DNA of 38,878 bases from Pseudomonadota bacterium (GTDB taxonomy: Bacteria; Pseudomonadota; Gammaproteobacteria; Acidiferrobacterales; Acidiferrobacteraceae), in assembly GCA_021785035.1 (NCBI GenBank), contig JAJYGP010000017.1:1-38878 (forward strand). The letters run 5' to 3'. Below the pieces are notes generated by a model. It saw nothing but the letters and a program-made list of their open reading frames with translations, made no database searches and had not been told where the DNA came from. Position numbers and translations under genes: made by a program. Of the stretch, positions 8,210-15,543 are shown one piece after another (position 1 is the first letter of the stretch; each line of letters opens with the position of its first letter).

Positions 8210-8604
8210 CGCGCCTGTCTGACCAGCGACACCGTCTGCCGTAATGGCTTTCGGGGCCTTTTCCATGGACCCGTGAGACCTTCCCGCCGAGAGCAAGCGT
8301 CCCACCCCTCCATAACCCTCTGATCGTCATGAAAGACTTCAATGAATGGCTGCCTTTTAGCCGCAGCCTCCATCTCTTGCGCGAGACGCTCCATAGCGGT
8401 GGAAAAACGCCCGCGACCTATCCAGCGTTTTTCCCGGTCCTACCCCTCGACCACATCTTCGTCTCCCCTGCTAAAGCTCGTATCGAACTCACGGCTGAGA
8501 CCACCCATGTGACTCAGGTATGCTTAGATCATCTGCCGCTCCGCGCCACGATCACTTTGCCCGAGCGGGGGTCTCCGTGTCCTCCGAACGGAAACCCACC
8601 TTAA
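8210..8604 (+). pseudogene. Remnant of an endonuclease/exonuclease/phosphatase-family gene
   Basis: Two frames together resemble the C-terminal half of an EEP-superfamily protein. The first (8210-8310) reads GFRGLFHGPVRPSRREQA, comparable with the family's R-x-T-H-L-G-L-R-P-S-E-R-R-E-Q. After a frame change, PLIVMKDFNEWLPFSRSLHL (the metal-binding G-D-F-N-E-W, with Gly replaced by Lys) is followed by FFPVLPLDHIFVSP and CLDHLPLRATITLP (the C-terminal S-D-H-L-P, with Ser replaced by Leu). The N-terminal half is missing, the frame is broken and key residues have changed, so it is called a decayed gene. It overlaps the 3' end of the CDGSH gene on the other strand. Confidence 0.65.
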
Positions 8605-8764
8605 TATGGGTCCCGTCGCAAAACGGTTTATGCGCCGAGGCGCCGCACCGGCAGAGCGCCACCGGTTTCCCGGCCTCGAGCGGAAACGGCCGCCCCTCGC
8701 CATCGACGATGGTGACACCCTCTACGAGATAGGGACCATTAGTCTTTACGGTAATTTTGGCCAT
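8552..8764 (-). CDS. CDGSH iron-sulfur domain protein
   Basis: A 70-residue single-domain protein. The segment CRCGASAHKPFCDGTH fits the CDGSH consensus C-x-C-x2-(S/T)-x3-P-x-C-D-G-(S/A/T)-H exactly. It therefore supplies the three-Cys, one-His ligands of a labile [2Fe-2S] cluster, as in mitoNEET-type proteins. There is no membrane anchor. ATG 8764 has a strong AAGGAGG. It lies 9 bp downstream of ilvD on the same strand, so the two are almost certainly co-transcribed. A role in cluster transfer, repair or redox sensing for IlvD is a reasonable inference but is not shown by the sequence. Confidence 0.9.
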   Translation of the reverse strand: MAKITVKTNGPYLVEGVTIVDGEGRPFPLEAGKPVALCRCGASAHKPFCDGTHIKVGFRSEDTETPARAK

Positions 8765-8773
8765 GAAGCCTCC

Positions 8774-10450
8774 TTATTCGTCCGTCACACAGCCAAGCGA
8801 TGCGTTCTGGACATTCTTAATATACTTCCATAGGGTGCCGCGGCTTGCCTTGTAGGGCGGCATAACCCAAGCCTTGCGTCGCCGCACCCACTCGCTGTCG
8901 CTCACATCCGCCTGCAAAAGATGGCGGCCGGCGTCTATCGTCACCAGATCACCATCTTGTACCAAGGCAATTGGCCCGCCTTCCTGCGCTTCGGGCACCA
9001 CATGGCCTACGATAAAGCCGTGCGACCCACCAGAAAATCGACCATCCGTCACCAAGGCCACGTCATTGCCGAGCCCGGCCCCCATCAGCGCCGAGGTCGG
9101 AGTCAGCATTTCCGGCATACCGGGACCGCCTTTGGGGCCTTCGTAGCGAATAATGACCACGTCGCCGCGCTGGATCTTACTTTCCTTCAGCGACGCGAGC
9201 ATGGCCTCCTCGGAATCGAAGACCCGCGCCGGCCCAGTAAAGCTCAAACCTTCTTTCCCGGTGATCTTAGCCACCGATCCGCCGGGCGCAAGGTTGCCCG
9301 TCAGTATTTGGATATGGGCCGTGGGCTTGATGGGATCCGAGAAGGGGCGCATGACTTGCTGGCCCGCGCGCAAGGGCTTCAGATCGGCTAGATTCTCGGC
9401 CACGGTCTTGCCAGTCACGGTGAGACAGTCGCCGTCGATCAAGCCCTTATCGAGCAGCAATCGCATAACCGCCGGGACCCCTCCTGCTTCGTGCAAATCC
9501 TCCATGACGTACTTGCCGCTGGGCTTCAAATCGGCAAGCAGCGGCACCTTGTCGCTGACCCGCTGAAAATCCTCGAGCGTCAAGGACACACCGGCGGCGC
9601 GCGCCATCGCAATCAAATGCAAGACCGCGTTCGTCGAGCCGCCGAGCACCATCACGATGACCATAGCGTTCTCGAAGGCCGCGCGGGTCATGATGTCGCG
9701 CGGTTTGATGTCGCGCTCAAGCAACATGCGCACCACGGCCCCGGCGCGCCGACATTCCTCGCGCTTACCCTCATCCACCGCCGGGGTCGAAGCGCTATAA
9801 GGGAGACTCATACCTAAGGCCTCGATCGCGGACGCCATAGTGTTGGCGGTGTACATACCCCCGCAGGCCCCGGCCCCGGGACAGGCATTGCGGATCACGT
9901 CACTGCGCTGCTCCTCGGAGATCTTGCCTACCAAAAACTCCCCGTAAGCCTGAAAGGCCGAGATGATATCGAGGGTCTGGCCATGGGCATGACCCGGTTT
10001 GATGCTGCCGCCGTAGATCATAAGGCCCGGACGATTGACCCGGGCCATACCGATCACGCAGCCCGGCATATTCTTGTCGCAACCCGGAAGAGTGATTTGG
10101 GCGTCGTACCACTGGGCGCTCATGACGGTTTCGACCGAATCAGCGATCAGATCCCGCGATTGGAGCGAATAACTCATGCCATCGGTGCCCATGGACATGC
10201 CGTCCGAAACCCCGACGGTATTAAATCGCATACCGACAAGCCCGGCCTCCCCGACGCCCTCCTTAACCAGGCGGGCTAGGTCCAAAAGGTGCATATTGCA
10301 GGTATTGCCCTCAAACCAGACGCTGCCGATGCCTACCTGGGCCTTGTCCATATCCTCCGGCGACAGCCCGGTCCCATACAACATGGCCTGCGATGCCCCC
10401 TGAGATTTGGGGGCGGTGATGTTGGCGCTATAACGGTTAAGCTTTATCAT
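8774..10450 (-). CDS. ilvD: Dihydroxy-acid dehydratase, [2Fe-2S] (plant/mycobacterial) type
   Basis: Dehydrates 2,3-dihydroxy-isovalerate and 2,3-dihydroxy-3-methylvalerate in valine and isoleucine synthesis. It has 558 residues, shorter than the 616-residue E. coli enzyme. The three cluster cysteines are in [25 protein letters not shown] and [12 protein letters not shown]. The first motif is characteristic of the oxygen-tolerant [2Fe-2S] class known from plants and mycobacteria rather than the [4Fe-4S] E. coli class. The ATG start has GGAGG 4 nt upstream. The promoter faces the RluF-like gene. CDGSH follows in the same operon. Confidence 0.96.
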   Translation of the reverse strand: MIKLNRYSANITAPKSQGASQAMLYGTGLSPEDMDKAQVGIGSVWFEGNTCNMHLLDLARLVKEGVGEAGLVGMRFNTVGVSDGMSMGTDGMSYSLQSRDLIADSVETVMSAQWYDAQITLPGCDKNMPGCVIGMARVNRPGLMIYGGSIKPGHAHGQTLDIISAFQAYGEFLVGKISEEQRSDVIRNACPGAGACGGMYTANTMASAIEALGMSLPYSASTPAVDEGKREECRRAGAVVRMLLERDIKPRDIMTRAAFENAMVIVMVLGGSTNAVLHLIAMARAAGVSLTLEDFQRVSDKVPLLADLKPSGKYVMEDLHEAGGVPAVMRLLLDKGLIDGDCLTVTGKTVAENLADLKPLRAGQQVMRPFSDPIKPTAHIQILTGNLAPGGSVAKITGKEGLSFTGPARVFDSEEAMLASLKESKIQRGDVVIIRYEGPKGGPGMPEMLTPTSALMGAGLGNDVALVTDGRFSGGSHGFIVGHVVPEAQEGGPIALVQDGDLVTIDAGRHLLQADVSDSEWVRRRKAWVMPPYKASRGTLWKYIKNVQNASLGCVTDE

Positions 10451-10467
10451 GTGTCCTCCGCAGCCGC

Positions 10468-10497
10468 ATTGTACAGAGTGGCTTGCTGAACCGACAA
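10468..10497 (-). promoter_or_regulatory. Promoter of ilvD
   Basis: On the minus strand TTGTCG (10492-10497) and TACAAT (10468-10473) are separated by 18 bp. This predicts transcription from about 10461, only about 11 nt before the ATG and just upstream of its GGAGG. The leader is therefore too short for an attenuator. Confidence 0.45.
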
Positions 10498-10533
10498 CCC
10501 GCTCTGAGAAAGAGCCGTCATCCTAGGGCAGCC

Positions 10534-11250
10534 ATGGGCGATCCCCTCGTTCGGATCTCGAAATTACTTGCAGCACGGGGGATCTGCTCGCGGCGCGAGG
10601 CCGACAGCTATCTCGAGCGCGGGCTGGTCCTAGTCGAGGGCCGGCCGGCCGCGCTCGGCGAACGCGCGGCCCCCGATGCCGTCATCACACTCGCCCCGGC
10701 CGCCCGCGCCCGACAGCAGCGTCGGATTACTATCCTTATGAATAAACCGGTCGGCTATGTCTCTGGCCAAGCCGAGAAAGGCTATCAGACCGCGCACGTG
10801 CTACTCACCCCCGACCGCTACGCAGGACCTGGTCCAGCGCCACGGGTACCTTCGGACTTGGCCATAGCCGGTCGCCTCGATATCGATTCGCAGGGATTAT
10901 TGGTTCTGACCGAAGATGGGCGCATAGCCCGCCTCCTCATAGGGGGGCATGGCATCGAAAAGGAATATCACGTGCGTCTCACTGAGCCCATTAGTGATCA
11001 CGATCTTCAGCTACTGGCTGGTCCGCTCCGTTTGGACGACCGCGCCTTGCGCCCGGTCCAGGTACGCCGTCTAGGGCCCGATGCCGTAAGCCTGACGCTC
11101 ACCGAAGGCCGCAAACGTCAGATTCGGCGGATGCTGGTCCTGATAGGACACGAGGTGCGCAGCCTCAAGCGAGTACGGATCGGGCGCGTCCTTTTGGGCC
11201 GCTTGGGGCCCGGGCAATGGCGGCAGCTTGCCGCTGGCGAGCGTTTCTAG
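10534..11250 (+). CDS. RsuA-family pseudouridine synthase, RluF-like
   Basis: A 238-residue protein with an N-terminal S4 RNA-binding domain (VRISKLLAARGICSRREADS) and a pseudouridine synthase domain. The catalytic aspartate is in AGRLDIDSQGLLVLTEDG. The IEKEYHVRLTEPISD and TEGRKRQIRRMLVLIGHEV blocks resemble E. coli RluF (23S rRNA U2604) more than RluB or RsuA. Because the RsuA subfamilies are close, no symbol is given. ATG 10534 is preceded by AGGG, and the open frame upstream (10483) is unconserved. It diverges from ilvD and ends 1 bp before pyrD, so the two are coupled. Confidence 0.85.
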   Translation: MGDPLVRISKLLAARGICSRREADSYLERGLVLVEGRPAALGERAAPDAVITLAPAARARQQRRITILMNKPVGYVSGQAEKGYQTAHVLLTPDRYAGPGPAPRVPSDLAIAGRLDIDSQGLLVLTEDGRIARLLIGGHGIEKEYHVRLTEPISDHDLQLLAGPLRLDDRALRPVQVRRLGPDAVSLTLTEGRKRQIRRMLVLIGHEVRSLKRVRIGRVLLGRLGPGQWRQLAAGERF

Positions 11251-11251
11251 G

Positions 11252-12355
11252 ATGTACAAGCGCTTGCGACCCTGGCTCTTGCGGCTCCCACCGGAAGCCG
11301 CCCACAAGATGGCGCTCATGACCATCCGCCTGCGCGGCGCGCTTTGGTACCCGCCGCGGCCACCCGAGTGGCGGCTACCGGTCACAGCCCTTGGTCTTGA
11401 ATTCCCGCATCCTCTGGGCTTGGCCGCGGGCTTTGATAAGGACGGCCAAGCCCTGACGGGGCTCGCCGCCCTGGGCTTTGGCTTCCTTGAGGTGGGCACG
11501 GTGACCCCGCGAGCCCAGCCCGGCAATCCCCGACCGCGTTTGTTCCGACTCCCCGCGGAAGGCGCGCTCATCAATCGAATGGGATTTAACAACCAAGGCC
11601 TCGAGACCCTCGTAAACCGGCTGCATGGCCATCGCCACACTATCCCGATCGGTGTTAATATCGGGAAAAATCGCGACACGCCCCTTGCCCGAGCGGTCGA
11701 TGACTACCGTTTGGCCTTCGCGGCGGTAGTCCCTTACGCGGACTATATTGCCGTGAACCTATCATCGCCGAATACGCCCGGATTACGTACCCTTCAGGAA
11801 CCCGAGACGGCCATGGCGCTCCTTGGCGCTCTCAAAGAGGATCAACGCACCTTGGCTCGGTCCATTGGGCGGCGCGTGCCGCTGGCCGTGAAGATCGCAC
11901 CGGACTTCAGCGACGAGGCGCTCGACGCCTTAATACAGGTCATACGCGCGACCGAGTGCGATGCGGTCATCGCCACCAACACCACCGTGACCCGTCCGGT
12001 CGCAGGACTGTCCGCCACCACTAAGGAACAGGGCGGCTTAAGCGGGGCCCCGCTCGCGCCCTTGACGAAACGGGTGATCTCTCGGCTTTTTGCGGGGTTG
12101 GGTGGCATTCCCATCATCGGAGTGGGCGGCATTAGAGATGCGCAAAGCGCTTGGGACCATCTGGTGGCCGGGGCCTCCTTGCTGCAAATCTACACCGGAC
12201 TCATTTACGAAGGACCAGGGCTTCTCGAGACGATCATTAAAGGCTTATACGTACACATCCAGGAGACTGGATGTGATGATCTCGCTTGCGCACTTCAAGC
12301 GGCAAGACGGAACCTTTCGTCTGGAATCGAGCCTAATACCATTAAATTTCAGTAA
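11252..12355 (+). CDS. pyrD: Dihydroorotate dehydrogenase (quinone), class 2
   Basis: FMN enzyme at the inner-membrane face that oxidises dihydroorotate to orotate with quinone in pyrimidine synthesis. The class 2 hallmarks are the amphipathic N-terminus (YKRLRPWLLRLPPEAAHKM), the FMN loop GLAAGFDKDGQ, the segment ALINRMGFNN, and the serine-base loop VNLSSPNTPGLR. The C-terminal phosphate-binding IGVGGI and LLQIYTGLIYEGP are present. At 367 residues it is about 30 longer than E. coli PyrD; the extra is a C-terminal tail after YVHIQETG. ATG 11252 lies 1 bp after the preceding stop. The longer frame from TTG 11228 is not favoured. Confidence 0.96.
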   Translation: MYKRLRPWLLRLPPEAAHKMALMTIRLRGALWYPPRPPEWRLPVTALGLEFPHPLGLAAGFDKDGQALTGLAALGFGFLEVGTVTPRAQPGNPRPRLFRLPAEGALINRMGFNNQGLETLVNRLHGHRHTIPIGVNIGKNRDTPLARAVDDYRLAFAAVVPYADYIAVNLSSPNTPGLRTLQEPETAMALLGALKEDQRTLARSIGRRVPLAVKIAPDFSDEALDALIQVIRATECDAVIATNTTVTRPVAGLSATTKEQGGLSGAPLAPLTKRVISRLFAGLGGIPIIGVGGIRDAQSAWDHLVAGASLLQIYTGLIYEGPGLLETIIKGLYVHIQETGCDDLACALQAARRNLSSGIEPNTIKFQ

Positions 12356-12424
12356 AAAAAGCTATCCTTCCTTGTGAAGACAGCAGTTTTGGATTAGTAA
12401 GATAGGAAGAGGTGAGGCGATAAC

Positions 12425-12745
12425 ATGGCAGAAACACATCACATGATAGTCATAGAAGGGGTAACAGAAGACGGACGGACCTTTAGACCCAGTGATTGGA
12501 TAGAACGCATCAGCGGGAGTCTTTCCACCTTTGGCACAGATCGACGCATCCGTTATTCACACTATTTACAGCCCCAGATCATCGAGGGGCGCAAATGTCT
12601 CGTACTCGACCCCGAACTCAAGGGCGTCAACCCGAGCGCCTTTAGTTTCCTGGTCGACTTCGCGAAGGGCAATAAGCTAAAGATTCACGGGCTCGACTCT
12701 AGCGGCCCGCAAAAAGAGATGCCGCAAAGGCTTTGCCCGGCTTAA
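12425..12745 (+). CDS. DUF3579 family protein
   Basis: A 106-residue protein resembling the DUF3579 family. The key segments are VIEGVTEDGRTFRPSDWIER, GSLSTFGTDRRIRYSHYLQP and FSFLVDFAKGNKLKIHGLD. The family is small, cytosolic and of unknown function. A GAGG before ATG 12425 could serve as ribosome-binding site. The 69-bp gap after pyrD is relatively AT-rich and could hold a promoter, though no box pair is convincing. The 3' end overlaps the convergent DUF1015 gene by 4 bp. Confidence 0.75.
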   Translation: MAETHHMIVIEGVTEDGRTFRPSDWIERISGSLSTFGTDRRIRYSHYLQPQIIEGRKCLVLDPELKGVNPSAFSFLVDFAKGNKLKIHGLDSSGPQKEMPQRLCPA

Positions 12746-13953
12746 TCGTCGAGGCTATAAGAAATCAGGCCATCTGCCAGCTTGGGCTCGAACCACGTCG
12801 ACTTGGGCGGCATGACTTGATCTTGGTCGGCGACCGTCATCAAATCGCTCAGGCGGGTAGGGTAAAGACAGAAAGCGACCCCCCCATCCGCATCAACCCG
12901 CTTGGATAAAGCCCCGAGGCCCCGTATCCCCCCCACAAAATCAATGCGTTGATCCCGTCTGGGGTCCGCTATACCGAGTAACGGCTGCAACACACGATCC
13001 TGAAGCAAACTCACATCGAGGCGGGCGACTGGGTCCTTGGGAAGGACACCGAGATAGCTTAAGCGGTACCACCGTTGTTCAAGGTAAAGACCAAATTCGG
13101 CAGCCTCGCGCGGCCTCACCGGAGCAGACTCAGGCACCACGCGAAAGATCTTTGCGAGTTCGGCGAGGAAACCCGAGGCGGTATGACCGTTGAGGTCTGC
13201 GACCACCCGATCGTAATTGAGTATCTGCATCTCCTGGTCCGGGAACAGCACCGCCAGAAACCAATGATGAGACCCATCCTTCCCGCCGCGGGTGTTTGCC
13301 ACCACCCGGGCGGCGGCCGTACGATGATGACCGTCGGCGATATAAACGCGGGGTAGGCTATTGAAGGCGTCGGTCAGCTCTGCGACCAGCGCGGGATCGG
13401 ACAGGGCCCAGAGACGATGACGGACGCCGCCCTGCTCTACGTCGATATCAGCCGGTCGTTCCGACGACTGGCGCAATAAAGCCCCGATGCGTGGGTCAGC
13501 CCGGTAGGTCAAAAAGGCGGGGCCGGTCTGGGCGTTGAGCGCCTCGATGTGCCGAGCCCGATCCCGCTCTTTGTCGGGCCGGGTGAGTTCGTGGCGACGT
13601 ATATGCCCCGCCTCATAGGCGGCGACCGAAGCAGTCGCCACCAAACCTGTTTGGGTATGCTCACCCCTGGTCAGTTCATAGCAGTAATAAGAGGGGTGCG
13701 AGTCGCGCTGCAAGACGCCGTCCAATAGCCGCTGCCAGTTGGCACGCGCTTGCCGAAATACCGCCTCGTCCGTGGGTGCCGTCCCCACCGGAAGATCAAT
13801 CTCAGCCTTGGAGACATGCAAAAAGCTAAGCGGCCTATCCTTCACCGCCTCACGCGCCTCATCACTACTTAAGACGTCATAGGGGGGCGCTATCACGGCA
13901 GCGGCGTGAAGGGCATCGGGGCGCAAACCGCGAAAAGGACGTATAAGCTTCAT
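12742..13953 (-). CDS. DUF1015 family protein
   Basis: A 403-residue protein of the DUF1015 family (uncharacterised, sometimes annotated as a putative HTH-containing protein). Family blocks include the N-terminus LIRPFRGLRPD, APPYDVLSSDEAR, the invariant IADGHHRTAAARVV, LAVLFPDQEMQILNYDRVV and a C-terminal MPPKSTWFEPKLADGL. The reaction is unknown, and the conserved D-G-H-H-R suggests an enzyme or ligand site. ATG 13953 gives the family N-terminus. A GTG at 14025 would add 24 unconserved residues. Upstream, a 25-codon frame from an ATG at 14027 ends in an ATGA overlap with this start, but its AAGGAG lies immediately against the ATG, so its use is doubtful. Confidence 0.85.
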   Translation of the reverse strand: MKLIRPFRGLRPDALHAAAVIAPPYDVLSSDEAREAVKDRPLSFLHVSKAEIDLPVGTAPTDEAVFRQARANWQRLLDGVLQRDSHPSYYCYELTRGEHTQTGLVATASVAAYEAGHIRRHELTRPDKERDRARHIEALNAQTGPAFLTYRADPRIGALLRQSSERPADIDVEQGGVRHRLWALSDPALVAELTDAFNSLPRVYIADGHHRTAAARVVANTRGGKDGSHHWFLAVLFPDQEMQILNYDRVVADLNGHTASGFLAELAKIFRVVPESAPVRPREAAEFGLYLEQRWYRLSYLGVLPKDPVARLDVSLLQDRVLQPLLGIADPRRDQRIDFVGGIRGLGALSKRVDADGGVAFCLYPTRLSDLMTVADQDQVMPPKSTWFEPKLADGLISYSLDD

Positions 13954-14025
13954 ATCGTGGCGTGGGAAGCCCCACCGTGTGGCAGGGCGGGATAGCTTGG
14001 CAGAGGGATCCTGCCCCAATCCCAC

Positions 14026-14377
14026 ATCTCCTTTTTTCAGTGGCTATCAGTCTTTAGGATAAAACGGGATCACTTATGAAGCCTTATCAAAACACGGTCG
14101 AGGCAACCCCGGAATCGGCCAAAACCGTTCGCGGTCTGGGCTTTATCGTCCTGCGCGCGGCCCCACCGATACAAGGATGATCAGGAAGTCCCTAGGGCAC
14201 CCCCAATCCCCCCACAATACGGCCGCCATTCAAAACTATTTCCGAGGGCAAGTAAACCGGCAAGGCCCGGACGTCCTGCCGATCCTGTCGCCTATCGGCT
14301 ATCGACGGCCCCTCCAATTGGAGCTACAAAGAGGCCTAAGCCCCGGCGCGTAAAGCCCCGAGGCCCCATTAAACGTT
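14026..14377. other. Gap between DUF1015 and the CsrA-like gene, with two tiny overlapping ORFs
   Basis: No recognised gene. On the plus strand a 34-codon ORF runs 14076-14180 (ATG preceded by GGGA at 6 nt). It overlaps by ATGA a 58-codon ORF at 14176-14352 (ATG preceded by ACAAGG), which ends 25 bp before the CsrA-like gene. Neither protein resembles anything I know. The stop/start coupling and plausible ribosome-binding sites are the only support, so they are not called as genes. Confidence 0.3.
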
Positions 14378-14599
14378 ATGAGGCCGAATGAGACTGTGTT
14401 CATGGTCACAAGAAAACCGGGGGAACGCCTGCTCATTACCCTGGATCCCGCCGCAGACCCCGATCTCAGTGCCCGCGACCTCTTTGCGCAAGGCCCCATC
14501 GAGGTCATTGTGGCCGAGACGAGCCCAGGCCATGCGCGGCTCGCCATAGCAGTCCCGGACTCCCTGGTGGTCAGCCGCCTGCCGCGGCCAAAACCCTAG
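14378..14599 (+). CDS. Divergent CsrA-like RNA-binding regulator
   Basis: A 73-residue protein that aligns with CsrA at both ends. MVTRKPGERLLI corresponds to the CsrA N-terminus (L-T-R-x-x-G-E-x-x-x-I). GPIEVIVAE, ARLAIAVPDSLVVSRL corresponds to V-x-V-L-x-(V/I), V-R-x-G-I-x-A-P-x-x-V-x-V-H-R. The arginine of VVSRL matches the RNA-contacting Arg44 of CsrA. Between them is an acidic insert of about 15 residues (DPAADPDLSARDLFAQ) that ordinary CsrA lacks. CsrA proteins are homodimers that bind GGA motifs in mRNA leaders. GTG at 14396 would give the CsrA-like start (M-F-M-V-T-R); ATG 14378 is the first start codon in frame. RNA binding is inference. Confidence 0.62.
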   Translation: MRPNETVFMVTRKPGERLLITLDPAADPDLSARDLFAQGPIEVIVAETSPGHARLAIAVPDSLVVSRLPRPKP

Positions 14600-14796
14600 C
14601 CCCAATCTGCGTATACACCGACCCTCCCCGGAAACCGGAACTGACCCAAGCCGCTGCCGCGCGAGCGGGACAACTCCGGCAGAGTTGCGGGAGCAATCCG
14701 GCCTCGGACCGTCCACCGAAAGCTTCTCGACTCAGCACGAACGCCGGCGCCTAGCCCTCGAAACCGCTATCTCTTCTCGTCTCATCCAGCCGCCGG

Positions 14797-14802
14797 TATA
14801 AT
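14797..14802 (+). promoter_or_regulatory. Perfect -10 box immediately before the esterase start
   Basis: TATAAT ends 6 bp before ATG 14809, so the normal initiation distance would place the first transcribed base at or next to the A of the start codon. No Shine-Dalgarno sequence precedes the ATG. The 209-bp region back to the CsrA-like gene otherwise shows only a small perfect dyad (CAACTC/GAGTTG, 14671-14687). Confidence 0.5.
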
Positions 14803-14808
14803 CAGGCC

Positions 14809-15513
14809 ATGAGCTTCTTTCAGAGGGCCCCTCTCCAATATGCGACGAGCACCCATCCCGAACATACCCTGATCTGGCTCCACGGTCTCGGCGCCGATGG
14901 CTATGATTTCGCGGGCTTTGTCGAGGCCTTGGCGGATATCAGCAAAACTGGGCTCCGGTTTGTGTTTCCGCACGCACCTATCCAGTCAGTGACCTTAAAT
15001 AACGGTGCAACGATGCCGAGCTGGTTTGATCTCTATGGGACCCGCCCGGAAGACCCGCAAGATGAGCTTGGTATTCGCCGCGCCCGCGACGCCATCTCCG
15101 GCCTGATTCACGAAGAACAACAACGTGGGATTCCGAGCGAACGTGTGGTGCTGGGCGGATTCTCACAAGGCGGAGCCCTGGCCTTGTATACCGCGCTGAG
15201 CGGTCCCCAGCGCCTAGCGGCCGCGGTCGGCTTGTCGACCTACTTACCGCTCGCTCCCCGCTTTGGAAGCGAACTCCGCGCCCGCAACGTCACCACCCCC
15301 GTATTTCTTGGCCACGGCACTGAAGATCCCACCCTGCCTTATGATTTTGCCGTGCTCACTCACGCCATCCTGACGCGGGCGGGGGTAGCGGCCGAACTGC
15401 ACAGCTACCCCTTAGAGCACAGCGTCAGCCCTGACGAAATTCAAGACCTGCGTCGATTCTTGACCCATGCCCTGGCTGCCTCTGATCTTGGCGCTGACGG
15501 CACAAGCGTCTAA
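14809..15513 (+). CDS. Phospholipase/carboxylesterase family alpha/beta hydrolase
   Basis: A 234-residue cytosolic alpha/beta hydrolase of the carboxylesterase II/acyl-protein thioesterase family. The oxyanion segment is LIWLHGLGADGYDF, and the substrate loop MPSWFDLYG is typical. The nucleophile is in LGGFSQGGALALY, the acid in LGHGTEDPTLPY and the histidine in YPLEHSVSPDE. All three members of the triad are therefore present. The physiological ester is unknown. It lies 30 bp upstream of aguA in the same direction and may share its transcript. Confidence 0.92.
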   Translation: MSFFQRAPLQYATSTHPEHTLIWLHGLGADGYDFAGFVEALADISKTGLRFVFPHAPIQSVTLNNGATMPSWFDLYGTRPEDPQDELGIRRARDAISGLIHEEQQRGIPSERVVLGGFSQGGALALYTALSGPQRLAAAVGLSTYLPLAPRFGSELRARNVTTPVFLGHGTEDPTLPYDFAVLTHAILTRAGVAAELHSYPLEHSVSPDEIQDLRRFLTHALAASDLGADGTSV

Positions 15514-15543
15514 GATCGCAGCCCCGACCTTAGGATTTCCGCC

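Noticed and set aside
13954-14027. 25-codon leader frame overlapping the DUF1015 start by ATGA
   Set aside because: The AAGGAG abuts its ATG directly, leaving no room for initiation, and the peptide has no supporting feature.
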